Of a stretch of DNA of 64,000 nt, positions 36,463 to 44,389 are shown in pieces. This stretch comes from Bradyrhizobium frederickii (GTDB taxonomy: Bacteria; Pseudomonadota; Alphaproteobacteria; Rhizobiales; Xanthobacteraceae). The position numbers were made by a program, and so were the translations under genes. Location of the stretch: assembly GCF_004570865.1 (NCBI RefSeq), contig NZ_SPQS01000002.1:1-64000 (forward strand). Reading direction: 5' to 3'. Below the pieces are notes generated by a model. That model worked only from the letters and a program-made list of their open reading frames with translations, ran no database searches and was not told the DNA's origin. Position 1 is the stretch's first letter; the number at the start of each line of letters is the position of its first letter.

Positions 36463-37464
36463 GTGAAGACAGCGATCACCGAGCTGTTCGGCATTGAACA
36501 TCCAATCATCCAGGGCGGCATGCATTTCGTCGGCTTTGCCGAGCTGGCCGCCGCTGTGTCCAATGCCGGCGGGCTCGGCATCATCACCGGTCTCACCCAG
36601 AAGACGCCGGAGCTGCTCGCCAAGGAGATCGCGCGCTGCCGCGACATGACCGACAAGCCGTTCGGCGTGAACCTTACCTTCCTGCCGGCCTTCTCGGCGC
36701 CGCCTTATCCGGAATACATCGCCGCCATCGTCGAGGGCGGCATCAAGGCGGTGGAGACCGCCGGCCGCAGCCCTGAAGCCTACATGCCGGCGCTGAAGGC
36801 CGCCGGCATCAAGGTCATCCACAAATGCACCTCGGTCCGCCACTCGCTGAAGGCCGAGCGCATCGGCTGCGACGCCGTCAGCGTCGACGGCTTCGAGTGC
36901 GGCGGTCATCCCGGCGAGGACGACATTCCCAACATGATCCTGCTGCCGCGCGCAGCGGAGGAATTGAAGATCCCATTCGTCGCCTCCGGCGGCATGGCCG
37001 ACGGGCGCAGCCTGGTCGCGGCATTGTCGCTGGGCGCAGCCGGCATGAACATGGGCACGCGCTTCATCGCCACCAAGGAGGCGCCGGTGCATCAGAACGT
37101 GAAGAATGCGCTGGTCGCAGCGACTGAGCTCGATACCCGCCTGATCATGCGCAGCTTGCGCAATACCGAGCGCGTGCTCAGAAATGCCAACGTCGATCGC
37201 CTCATCGAGATCGAGCGCGAGAAGGGCGACAAGCTGAAGATCGACGACATCCACGACCAGGTTGCGGGCGTCTACCCCAAGATCATGCTGGAAGGCCAGA
37301 TGGACGCCGGCGCCTGGAGCTGTGGCATGGTCGCAGGGTTGATCCATGACATCCCCTCCTGCAGGGAACTCATCGATCGGATCATGGAAGAGGCGGAACA
37401 GATCATTCGCAGCCGCCTGATGGGTTTCCTGGATGGGACGGGGGCGGCGCGAAAGGTCGCCTGA
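36463..37464 (+). CDS. Nitronate monooxygenase (2-nitropropane dioxygenase family)
   Basis: 333 residues. FMN-dependent TIM barrel with the N-terminal ELFGIEHPIIQGGMHFVGFA, AVSNAGGLGIITG, the SVDGFECGGHPGED loop and VASGGMADGRSLVAALSLGA. It oxidises alkyl nitronates; some relatives act as enoyl reductases. The start is GTG 36463 with an excellent GGGAGGAGA upstream, giving MKTAITELFGI. Preceded by a pseudogene, followed by an unrelated secreted protein, so likely monocistronic. Confidence 0.9.
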   Translation: MKTAITELFGIEHPIIQGGMHFVGFAELAAAVSNAGGLGIITGLTQKTPELLAKEIARCRDMTDKPFGVNLTFLPAFSAPPYPEYIAAIVEGGIKAVETAGRSPEAYMPALKAAGIKVIHKCTSVRHSLKAERIGCDAVSVDGFECGGHPGEDDIPNMILLPRAAEELKIPFVASGGMADGRSLVAALSLGAAGMNMGTRFIATKEAPVHQNVKNALVAATELDTRLIMRSLRNTERVLRNANVDRLIEIEREKGDKLKIDDIHDQVAGVYPKIMLEGQMDAGAWSCGMVAGLIHDIPSCRELIDRIMEEAEQIIRSRLMGFLDGTGAARKVA

Positions 37465-37529
37465 CACCGCCAAACTTCTTAACCACGGCGGCACTTGGCC
37501 GCTGGAATTGCGCGCGACGCCTCCTAAAT

Positions 37530-37546
37530 AGGGGTAAATTACCCCT
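37530..37546. promoter_or_regulatory. Perfect 17-nt palindrome before a secreted protein gene
   Basis: AGGGGTAAATTACCCCT: 8-bp arms around a central A. It lies 28 nt upstream of the GTG start. The symmetry and location suggest an operator for a dimeric regulator; a stand-alone terminator is unlikely because no U tract follows directly. Confidence 0.5.
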
Positions 37547-37573
37547 TTCATACTGGAATTTCAGGAGGTGTCC

Positions 37574-37993
37574 GTGGTCCTGAAAAGCGGTTCTTTTGCA
37601 ATTGCCGTTGCCCTCGTCATCGCATGGGGCGGCATCGCCCGCGCCGACGACTACAAGCCAGACGAATATCTCGGTCTCGATCTCTCCAGGGCCGTGCTGT
37701 CGCCGAAGCGTCTCGGGCCCGAGACGCAGTTCGCACCCGTCGCCCTCGAAGCGCGCGGCGGCAACGAGGCGCAGGCGCGCGCGGAGCCCCTCGACGTGCC
37801 GAAGAAGCTGGCCGCCGAACGCGTCCGTGTGGCCGAGCCGAAGGCCGCGCATGCGAAGAGCGCGCAGCCGCGCGGCGCAGCCCGCGCGAAGCTGGCGCAT
37901 CGTCACGGCAACCCGCTCGACGCACAGGCGATGGACACCCGCATCCAGACCTGGCCCTGCCGCACCGGAGGCATCTGCAACTGGAAGCGCTAG
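37574..37993 (+). CDS. Secreted hypothetical protein, Ala/Arg-rich
   Basis: 139 residues. A signal peptide (MVLKSGSFAIAVALVIAWGG, cleavage near IARA) and the mature start DDYKPDEYLGLDLSRAVLSP, a disordered basic middle, and a short C-terminal motif TWPCRTGGICNWKR with two Cys. GTG 37574 has AGGAGG five bases upstream, preferable to GTG 37568, which overlaps it. The family seems restricted to Bradyrhizobium-like bacteria; function unknown. A 17-nt palindrome just upstream may control it. Confidence 0.72.
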   Translation: MVLKSGSFAIAVALVIAWGGIARADDYKPDEYLGLDLSRAVLSPKRLGPETQFAPVALEARGGNEAQARAEPLDVPKKLAAERVRVAEPKAAHAKSAQPRGAARAKLAHRHGNPLDAQAMDTRIQTWPCRTGGICNWKR

Positions 37994-38034
37994 GCGTGAT
38001 GGGATCAGATTTGATTGCTCCAAGGCAGGTGCGC

Positions 38035-38154
38035 TCCCTCTCCCGCTTGCGGGAGAGGGTCGGGGAGAGGGCTGTATCCTCAAAGGGACAATCTCCAAGA
38101 GGAGAAAGCCCTCTCCCGGCGCTCCGCGCCGACCTCTCCCGCAAGCGGGAGAGG
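38035..38154. repeat. Intergenic palindromic repeat, type E
   Basis: Arms CTCCCTCTCCCGCTTGCGGG and ACCTCTCCCGCAAGCGGGAG, with inner CTCTCCC/GGGAGAGG segments. A widespread style of palindromic unit in high-G+C proteobacteria. It fills most of the 342-nt gap between the secreted protein and the phosphatase; 38155-38335 holds no further recognisable site. Confidence 0.75.
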
Positions 38155-38335
38155 TGAACGACCCCCGGCAGTCGATCTAACCTAAACCCATTCCGCACTA
38201 GGCAGCGACGCTGCGGCCGCTTCACCTCGCCCGTCATCTCCGCGTCGCAAAACCGTCGGCGGGGAGTCAACAAACTGTAAGCTGGAAGTTAAGGAGCGCA
38301 GGCACCTTCCGTCGCGATTCGACGAAGGTTTCTGA

Positions 38336-39910
38336 ATGGCAACGCTCCGCGCTTCGCGCGCATGGACCCGGCGGCAATTCCTGGTCCGCTCGACTTCAAG
38401 CCTGGCGGTTGCCTCACTCGGCACCCTCGCAACCCCGTATCTCAGCCGCGCCGCCGACCGTCCGCAGGTCGCCGGCGGGATTCAGTCCGGCGACGTCTGC
38501 GATGGCTCCGCCGTGGTCTGGGCGCGCGCGGACCGGGCCGCACGGATGCATGTGGAGTGCTCGACCATCGAGAGTTTCAAGACCATCATTGCGTCGGCTT
38601 CGCGCGATGCGCTGGCGGATGGCGATTTCACCGCAAAGCTGCTGCTGAACGATCTGCCGCCGGGACAGGACGTCTTCTACCGCGTCCGCTTCGACGATAT
38701 CGCAACCGGCCTTCGCGGCGAAAGCCGCATCGGCCATTTCCGCACTGCGCCGGCCGCCGGCCGGTCGATCTCGTTCGTGTGGTCCGGCGACGTCGCGGGC
38801 CAGGGCTGGGGCATCGACATCGCGCGCGGCGGCTATCGCGGCTATCGCACCATGCTCGACAACCGCCCCGATTTCTTCATCCATTCCGGCGATCACATCT
38901 ACGCCGACTGCACGATTCCGTCAGAGCAGAAGCTGCCGAACGGCGAGACCTGGCGCAACCTCGTGATCGAGGAAAAGTCCGAAGTCGCGCACACGCTGGC
39001 GCAGTTTCGCGGCAATTACAAATACAACCATCTCGACGAGAACTTTCGCGCCTTCCACGAGGAAGTGCCGATGCTCGCGCAATGGGACGACCACGAGGTC
39101 ACCAACGACTGGTCGCCGACCGGCAGCTACGATCACGCAGGCTTTGAAGATGACGGCACCCCGCGCCTGGTCGCGCGCGCCCGCCGTGCCTTCTTCGACT
39201 TCATGCCGATCCGCGATATCGGCGCGCAGCAGGGACGGGTTTATCGAAAGATTGCCTACGGCCCGCTGCTCGACATCTTCATGATCGACATGCGCAGCTA
39301 TCGCGACGATAACTGGAACAAGGGCAGCGAGCGGCGCGGCTGGATCTTTGGTGCCGAACAGCTCGCCTGGCTGAAGCGCGAGCTTGCCGCCTCGCGCGCG
39401 ACCTGGAAGGTGATCGCGGCCGACCTGCCGATCGGTCTGATCAGCCTGGATGCCGTCGCGCTCGGCGACGGGCCGCCCGATCGGCGGGAGCACGAGATCG
39501 CCGATCTTCTCAGCTCCGTCAAGCGCGCCGGTGTGCGCAACATCGTCTGGCTCACCGCCGACATGCATTACACCGCCGCGCATCATTATGATCCGAACAG
39601 GGCGCAATTCCAGGAATTTGAGCCGTTCTGGGAGTTCGTCTCCGGCCCGCTGCATGCCGGGACCTGGGGCCCGGCCGAGCTCGACAACACCTTTGGACCC
39701 GTCGCGATGTACCAGAACGGCTGCAGCGCGGCGCAGGGTGAAAATCTGGCGCCTTGTTTCGGCCTGCAATTCTTTGGCCGTGTCGACATCGACGGCCGCA
39801 GCGGCGTCATGACGGTGACTTTGAAGGACGTCGATAACCGCAGCCTCTGGTCGGTCGACATCGCGCCGCAGCCGCAAGCGCGACCGGCCATGGTGGCGCA
39901 GCATTCGTAG
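38336..39910 (+). CDS. phoD: PhoD-family alkaline phosphatase
   Basis: 524 residues. A twin-arginine signal (TRRQFLVRS near residue 12) indicates Tat export folded with metals. PhoD core motifs: GIQSGDVCDGSAVVWAR, FFIHSGDHIYAD, MLAQWDDHEVTNDW, GRVYRKIAYG, and WLTADMHYTAAHHYD, containing the Fe/Ca ligands. It hydrolyses phosphomono- and diesters in the periplasm, usually under phosphate starvation. No clear Pho box was identified by eye. It stands alone between repeats and an aldo/keto reductase. Confidence 0.92.
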   Translation: MATLRASRAWTRRQFLVRSTSSLAVASLGTLATPYLSRAADRPQVAGGIQSGDVCDGSAVVWARADRAARMHVECSTIESFKTIIASASRDALADGDFTAKLLLNDLPPGQDVFYRVRFDDIATGLRGESRIGHFRTAPAAGRSISFVWSGDVAGQGWGIDIARGGYRGYRTMLDNRPDFFIHSGDHIYADCTIPSEQKLPNGETWRNLVIEEKSEVAHTLAQFRGNYKYNHLDENFRAFHEEVPMLAQWDDHEVTNDWSPTGSYDHAGFEDDGTPRLVARARRAFFDFMPIRDIGAQQGRVYRKIAYGPLLDIFMIDMRSYRDDNWNKGSERRGWIFGAEQLAWLKRELAASRATWKVIAADLPIGLISLDAVALGDGPPDRREHEIADLLSSVKRAGVRNIVWLTADMHYTAAHHYDPNRAQFQEFEPFWEFVSGPLHAGTWGPAELDNTFGPVAMYQNGCSAAQGENLAPCFGLQFFGRVDIDGRSGVMTVTLKDVDNRSLWSVDIAPQPQARPAMVAQHS

Positions 39911-40053
39911 GTCGCTAACCCGATCTTGATTGGCCGCGCCGCCCTCGTCGGGCTATGCTGCTTGCTCCCGCCATCTCTTTTCCATCACCGAAAGATCTGC
40001 TCACGCGGCCTCGCCGCGCGGCCGGCGGGATGCAATACCTCAGGAGCCTGTTC

Positions 40054-40872
40054 ATGGACAATCTGAAGACCCAGGGCATCAGCATGCCCAAGCTCGGCCT
40101 CGGCACTTTTCGCATGCAGGGCGATGCCTGCCGCGCCGCGGTCGAGAGCGCGCTATCGATCGGCTATCGCCACATCGACACCGCGGAGATGTATGCCAAT
40201 GAGGAGCCGATCGGATCGGCCATCGCCGCGTCCCGCCTGCCGCGTGGCGAGCTTCACGTCACGACCAAGGTCTGGCACGAGAACCTCACGCCTGACGCGA
40301 TCCGGCGCGCCTTCGACGCCAGCCTGAACAAGCTCCGGCTCGACCATGTCGACCTCTATCTCGTGCACTGGCCCTCAAAATCCGCGAACTGGGGCGCGGT
40401 GTTCGAGACCTTGATCAAGCTGAAGGAGGAGGGCCGCACGCGCGCCATCGGCGTCGCCAATTTCACCACGGCGCTGCTCAAGATCGCGGTCGAGGACGTC
40501 AAGGCGCCGATCGCCTGCAACCAGGTCGAATATCACGCCATGCTCGATCAATCGAAGGTGCTGGCCTATCTCACGGCGAAATCGATCCCGCTCGTCGCGT
40601 ATTGTCCGCTGGCGCAGGGGCGGGTTGCCTCGGATCCTGTGCTGGCCGAGATCGGCGCCAGGCACAACGCGACCGCCGCGCAGGTCGCGCTGAAATGGCT
40701 GCTCGACCAGGACGGTGTCGCCGCGATCCCGAAGGCCTCGCGCCGCGAGAGCCAGCAGGCCAACCTCGATGCGCTGAAGATCACGCTCGACGATGCCGAC
40801 CGCAAGAAGATCGCCGCGTTGCCGAAGGACAGGCGTTGCGTCAATCCAGGCTTCGCGCCGGCGTGGGATTAG
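40054..40872 (+). CDS. Aldo/keto reductase
   Basis: 272 residues. TIM-barrel NADPH reductase with the catalytic tetrad visible: Asp and Tyr in HIDTAEMYANE, Lys in VTTKVWHEN, His in LYLVHWP. Later GVANFTTALL, NQVEYHAML and AIPKASRRESQQANL (cofactor-binding) follow. It resembles 2,5-diketo-gluconate reductase-type enzymes acting on aldehydes and ketones. ATG 40054 has CAGGAGCCTG at correct distance; the upstream open frame is not conserved. Followed by a terminator. Confidence 0.92.
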   Translation: MDNLKTQGISMPKLGLGTFRMQGDACRAAVESALSIGYRHIDTAEMYANEEPIGSAIAASRLPRGELHVTTKVWHENLTPDAIRRAFDASLNKLRLDHVDLYLVHWPSKSANWGAVFETLIKLKEEGRTRAIGVANFTTALLKIAVEDVKAPIACNQVEYHAMLDQSKVLAYLTAKSIPLVAYCPLAQGRVASDPVLAEIGARHNATAAQVALKWLLDQDGVAAIPKASRRESQQANLDALKITLDDADRKKIAALPKDRRCVNPGFAPAWD

Positions 40873-40892
40873 CTCGCGTGCTTGGGCAATAG

Positions 40893-40917
40893 AAATGGCC
40901 CCGTGAGGGGCCATTTT
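40893..40917. terminator. Bidirectional rho-independent terminator
   Basis: AAATGGCCCCGTGAGGGGCCATTTT: an 11-bp stem with a 3-nt loop and A/T runs on both sides. It separates the plus-strand aldo/keto reductase from the convergent minus-strand His-rich gene, 16 nt before the latter's stop. Confidence 0.85.
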
Positions 40918-40932
40918 CATTCGCGTTGCGCA

Positions 40933-41172
40933 TTAGTCCCAGTGATGATGGCGGTGGCTGCGCTTGATCACCACGACCTTGTCGCGATGGTGACGCCAGC
41001 CGCGATGCCAGCCATGGTCGCGATGCTCGCGGAATTCGGCGCGGGCGCCGTACGGGCCGTGATGATGATGGTGATAGCCGCGCTTGATCACCACCGTCTC
41101 GGCGCTTGCCAGCGTCGGCGCCGCGATCACAAGCGCGCCCACGGCCGCAACCACATAACCAAGCTTCTTCAT
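40933..41172 (-). CDS. Small secreted histidine-rich protein
   Basis: 79 residues: a signal peptide (MKKLGYVVAAVGALVIAAPT, cleavage after ASA) and a mature chain with two copies of a VVIKR motif, each followed by a His cluster (ETVVIKRGYHHHHHGPYG and DKVVVIKRSHRHHHWD). More than 15 His residues suggest metal binding or buffering in the periplasm. ATG 41172 is used because the basic MKK head starts there. A perfect-spacing general-stress promoter lies 31-55 nt upstream. Confidence 0.8.
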   Translation of the reverse strand: MKKLGYVVAAVGALVIAAPTLASAETVVIKRGYHHHHHGPYGARAEFREHRDHGWHRGWRHHRDKVVVIKRSHRHHHWD

Positions 41173-41202
41173 GATGTCCTCCTCCAATCGAATGCCAATC
41201 TA

Positions 41203-41227
41203 AACCGGGCATTCACGCGAACGTTCC
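41203..41227 (-). promoter_or_regulatory. EcfG-type general-stress promoter for the His-rich protein
   Basis: On the minus strand GGAAC (41227-41223), 17 nt, GTT (41205-41203), i.e. GGAAC-N16-GGTT. Confidence 0.65.
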
Positions 41228-41267
41228 GGGAGAATCGCAGGAGAATTCTGAACAGCTGTTCAGGTGA

Positions 41268-41720
41268 CTAATCGCAACGTTGTTGCGTTGGCGTCGGTGC
41301 GCCCGTCGCGACGTACTTGCCGTCCCGGATCGTGTACTCGCCGCGTTCGCTGCGATTGTAGATCGCGCGCAGACTGCCGTCCTTCAGGAGCACCAGCCCG
41401 AACTCACGCGCCTGGTGCAGCGAGGGGAAGTACACCATCACATTGAGCAGACCCTCGGCGCCGACCGTGGCCGACACCACCTCGTTCTCGTCCTTGGCGT
41501 CGCCGAAATTGCGCCGGTACATCACCCGGCCGTCCTTCTGGATCTCGTAGGTCAGCAGCGCGCCCTTGTCGCGGTCGGGCTTCGCTGCGCAGTCGACCGC
41601 CCATGAGCCGAGCAGGCCCCATTGCTCGATCGTCGCGGCCAGCGTCTCGGCACTGGCCGCAGGCGCGATCGCCGCCCACAGCAGCGCAGCCGCGATCCAG
41701 CGGCTCAAACAACGCGTCAT
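41268..41720 (-). CDS. Secreted hypothetical protein
   Basis: 150 residues. A signal peptide (MTRCLSRWIAAALLWAAIAP, cleavage after ASA) and a beta-rich domain with GSWAVDCAAKPDRDKGALLT, YEIQKDGRVMYRRNFGDAKD and a C-terminal TQQRCD. The two Cys could form one disulphide. The opening LGSWAVDC resembles lipocalin-like or invasion-associated-B-like periplasmic proteins, but this is weak. Unknown role. Confidence 0.75.
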   Translation of the reverse strand: MTRCLSRWIAAALLWAAIAPAASAETLAATIEQWGLLGSWAVDCAAKPDRDKGALLTYEIQKDGRVMYRRNFGDAKDENEVVSATVGAEGLLNVMVYFPSLHQAREFGLVLLKDGSLRAIYNRSERGEYTIRDGKYVATGAPTPTQQRCD

Positions 41721-41878
41721 GTCCTAGAGAACCCCGCCTCGAAGAATTCCAAAGTGTAGCATCCCGCCCGCTTCCGTCCATGGCGGCCGCCGATCACTCG
41801 CGAATTTGATCCGCGTCAATGAGCCCGGTCTTTTCCGGGGTAGGATGGCGTTTCCCGAAGGCCAACCTGGATACACCA

Positions 41879-42151
41879 ATGCTGAATCAAGTCATGGATT
41901 TTGCGGGCGAAGTGCTGCCGGGGAGCTGTGCCGTGCCGCCTTATTCCGAGACCGAGTTTCTGACCGAGCTGGGCGATCGCCTGCGGTCCTCGCGCATGCG
42001 CTGCGACCTGTCGCGCCGCGAGCTGGCCCGCCGTTCCGGGATTTCCGAGCGCTATATCGCCCAGATCGAGGCCGGCAAGGGCAACGTCTCGATCGTGCTT
42101 TTGCTGCGGCTTGCCTCCGCAATCCACGGCAGTCAGCCCCAGGCGGCCTGA
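41879..42151 (+). CDS. XRE-family regulator, BoxR/BzdR N-terminal type
   Basis: 90 residues. One helix-turn-helix (about 30-85): FLTELGDRLRSSRMRCDLSR, RELARRSGISERYIAQIEAG, KGNVSIVLLLRLASAIHG. This closely resembles the N-terminal DNA-binding domain of BzdR/BoxR, the benzoyl-CoA-responsive repressors, but the shikimate-kinase-like effector domain is absent. It is followed 18 nt later by an extradiol dioxygenase gene, its likely target. Start ATG 41879 is the first ATG close to the folded region. Confidence 0.8.
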   Translation: MLNQVMDFAGEVLPGSCAVPPYSETEFLTELGDRLRSSRMRCDLSRRELARRSGISERYIAQIEAGKGNVSIVLLLRLASAIHGSQPQAA

Positions 42152-42169
42152 CGCTTCGAGGGGACCGCC

Positions 42170-43024
42170 ATGGGGCAGCTCGTACTCGCCGCCAAGGTCA
42201 CCCACGTTCCATCGTTGATGCTGTCGGAGCAACCCGGCAGCCCGTTGCGTGCCGCGCGCGAGCCGGCGGTCAGGTCCCTGCGCGAACTCGGCCGGCGGGC
42301 GAAAGAGCGCGGCGTCACCTGCTTCGTGGTGTTCGACACCCACTGGCTCTCCAATTTCGGCTACCACATCAATGCCAATGCGAGGCATCGCGGCTCGTTC
42401 ACGAGCCACGAGGCGCCGCAGATGATCCAGGATCTGCGCTACGATCTGCCGGGTGATTCGCCCCTGGCGGAGGCCATCGCTGATAGGGCCGGAGAGGCGG
42501 GCCTGAACGTGATCGCCCATCAGGTGGCGAGCCTCGGGCTCGAATACGGCACGATCGTGCCGATGCACTACATGAACCCGGACGGCTTTGCGAAGGTCGT
42601 CTCGGTCGCCTCGCCGCTGTTCACCTCGTTCGAGGAGAGCCGGGTCCTCGGCGAAGCGACCCGCCGGGCGATCGATGCATCCGGCGAGCGGGTCGCCGTC
42701 CTCGCCAGCGGCTCGCTCTCGCACCGGCTCTGGCCGAACAAGAAGCTCGGCCCGGAGGCGTGGACCTCGGTCGCCAGCGAGTTCAACCGCCAGGTCGATT
42801 TGCGCGTGCTCGAGCTGTGGCAGAGCCGCCGCTACCGCGAATTCCTCGACATGCTTCCGGACTACGCCACCAAGTGCAACGGTGAAGGCGGCATGGCCGA
42901 CACCATCATGCTGTTCGCCGCGCTAGGCTGGCACGACTATCGCGGCGCCGCTGAGCAGCTGTGTGACTATTTCCCGTCCTCCGGCTCCGGCCAGGTCAAC
43001 GTGGAATTTCACGTCGAGGCGTAA
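42170..43024 (+). CDS. Class III extradiol dioxygenase
   Basis: 284 residues. LigB-type fold with putative metal ligands in VTHVPSLML (His12), VVFDTHWLSNFG (His) and the later acidic residues; residues MHYMNPD and GSLSHRLWPNKK correspond to active-site segments of 3,4-dihydroxyphenylacetate 2,3-dioxygenase (HpaD/HPCD class III). It probably opens a catechol ring next to a hydroxyl. An XRE regulator lies 18 nt upstream; no other ring-cleavage pathway gene is adjacent. GAGGGGACCGCC precedes ATG 42170. Confidence 0.88.
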   Translation: MGQLVLAAKVTHVPSLMLSEQPGSPLRAAREPAVRSLRELGRRAKERGVTCFVVFDTHWLSNFGYHINANARHRGSFTSHEAPQMIQDLRYDLPGDSPLAEAIADRAGEAGLNVIAHQVASLGLEYGTIVPMHYMNPDGFAKVVSVASPLFTSFEESRVLGEATRRAIDASGERVAVLASGSLSHRLWPNKKLGPEAWTSVASEFNRQVDLRVLELWQSRRYREFLDMLPDYATKCNGEGGMADTIMLFAALGWHDYRGAAEQLCDYFPSSGSGQVNVEFHVEA

Positions 43025-43034
43025 GGCGGCGGCC

Positions 43035-44267
43035 TCAGGCCCGTTTCTCCACATTGGCGCTGCGGGCCGGCACTCCGAATTCCTTGCGGCAGACCTCGGC
43101 CAGCACGGCGACGCCCTCGCGGATCTGCTGGTGCGTGGGGCTTGCGAAGCACAGCCTGAGCCGCGAGCTGGAACGGGCCTTGTTGGTCGACCATTCCGGT
43201 CCCGGATTGATCGAGACGCCGGCGGCGAGCGCGGCCTGATACAGCTTCAACGTATCGACCTGCTCGGGTAGCTTCACCCAGAGGAAGATTCCTCCCTTGG
43301 GCTCCTCGAATTCCGCCGCCGTCCCGAACTGCTCGTTCAGCGCCTCCATCAGCGTGTCGAGCTTGGTGCGCAGCGCCTTCGTCAAAGCCGGCACGTGGGT
43401 CGAAAAATGCGGCTTGCAATAGGTGGCGAGCACCATCTGCTCCAGCGCACCGGAGCCCGCGTCCGTCTTCAGCGCCAGCATCCGCGACATCACCTCCCAG
43501 GGCGCGACGATGAAGCCGACGCGCAGCGCCGGCGCGATCGATTTCGAGAACGAGCCGATATGGATTACGCCGCCGGTCGGGCTCATCGCGTAGATCGCCG
43601 GTGGCCGCTGCCCCGACCAGACCAGGTCGGCATAGCAATCGTCCTCGAAGATGGGCACGCCATATTCGGCCGCAAGCCGCACCAGCTCGGCGCGGCGGCT
43701 CTCGGGCATGATGCTGCCGGTCGGGTTCTGCACCGTCGGAATGGTGTAGATGTATTTCGGACGGATGCCACGGCTCTTCAGGTCGGCGAGCGTGGAGGCC
43801 AAGAGGTCCATCCGCATGCCGTCCTTGTCGAGGGGGACGCCGACCACGTTGACGCCGAGCCGCGCCAGGCGGGTCAGGGAGCCCTGATAGCTGTCCTGCT
43901 CGAAGATCACGGTATCGCCGCGGGTCAGCAGCGTCGCGTTGACGAGATCGAGCGCCTGCAGCGAGCCGGAGACGATCAGGAGATCGTCGACGGTGCAGGT
44001 GATGCCGGCATCGCGCTTGAGCTTCGTCACCAGGAATTCGCGCAGGGGCAGGTAACCCTGCGGCCCATGCGCCAGCCCGTAGGTGGCGAGCGAGCGGCCC
44101 TCGCGGCGCAGCACTGTGCTGGTCGCTTCGATCAGCTCGTCGAGCGGCACCTGCTCGGAATCGTTATTGCCGCCGACAAAACTGTATTTGGCAAGGCCCG
44201 TCCAGCGCGCGGAAGGGGCCGGCAGCCCTGCCGGAAACAGGGGCGCGAAATCGAAGCTGGACGTCAT
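43035..44267 (-). CDS. PLP-dependent aminotransferase (class I/II, MocR-like core)
   Basis: 410 residues. Fold-type I aminotransferase: TYGLAHGPQGYLPLREFLVT, VSGSLQALDLVNATLL, TIPTVQNPTGSIMPESRR, DDCYADLVW, and the PLP-Lys in IGSFSKSIAPALRVG, C-terminal substrate Arg region RLRLCFASP. It resembles 2-aminoadipate or aromatic aminotransferases of the MocR-catalytic lineage without a DNA-binding domain. Substrate cannot be assigned. Convergent with the dioxygenase; ATG 44267 follows GAGGAACGCCCCC. Confidence 0.9.
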   Translation of the reverse strand: MTSSFDFAPLFPAGLPAPSARWTGLAKYSFVGGNNDSEQVPLDELIEATSTVLRREGRSLATYGLAHGPQGYLPLREFLVTKLKRDAGITCTVDDLLIVSGSLQALDLVNATLLTRGDTVIFEQDSYQGSLTRLARLGVNVVGVPLDKDGMRMDLLASTLADLKSRGIRPKYIYTIPTVQNPTGSIMPESRRAELVRLAAEYGVPIFEDDCYADLVWSGQRPPAIYAMSPTGGVIHIGSFSKSIAPALRVGFIVAPWEVMSRMLALKTDAGSGALEQMVLATYCKPHFSTHVPALTKALRTKLDTLMEALNEQFGTAAEFEEPKGGIFLWVKLPEQVDTLKLYQAALAAGVSINPGPEWSTNKARSSSRLRLCFASPTHQQIREGVAVLAEVCRKEFGVPARSANVEKRA

Positions 44268-44323
44268 GGGGGCGTTCCTCGTTTTCTGTTCTTGTTGAGC
44301 CAGCCGGCGTTGCACCGGCCGCC

Positions 44324-44389
44324 TTACTTCTTGCCGGCGGTCCTGGTCGGACGGCGTTACTTCTTGGTCGCCGTCCTGGTCGGACGGCC
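44324..44389. repeat. Tandem duplication of 33 bp at the 3' end of the DUF3124 gene
   Basis: Units 44324-44356 and 44357-44389 differ at only a handful of positions. Each, read on the minus strand, ends in RPTRTA(T/G)KK and TAA. The gene stops in the first-read unit, so the second is a silent downstream copy. Confidence 0.75.

Noticed and set aside
38035..38154. Type E palindrome as a terminator or CRISPR-like unit
   Set aside because: It is a single element with long separated arms, no U tract and no repetition; it fits a dispersed intergenic palindrome.
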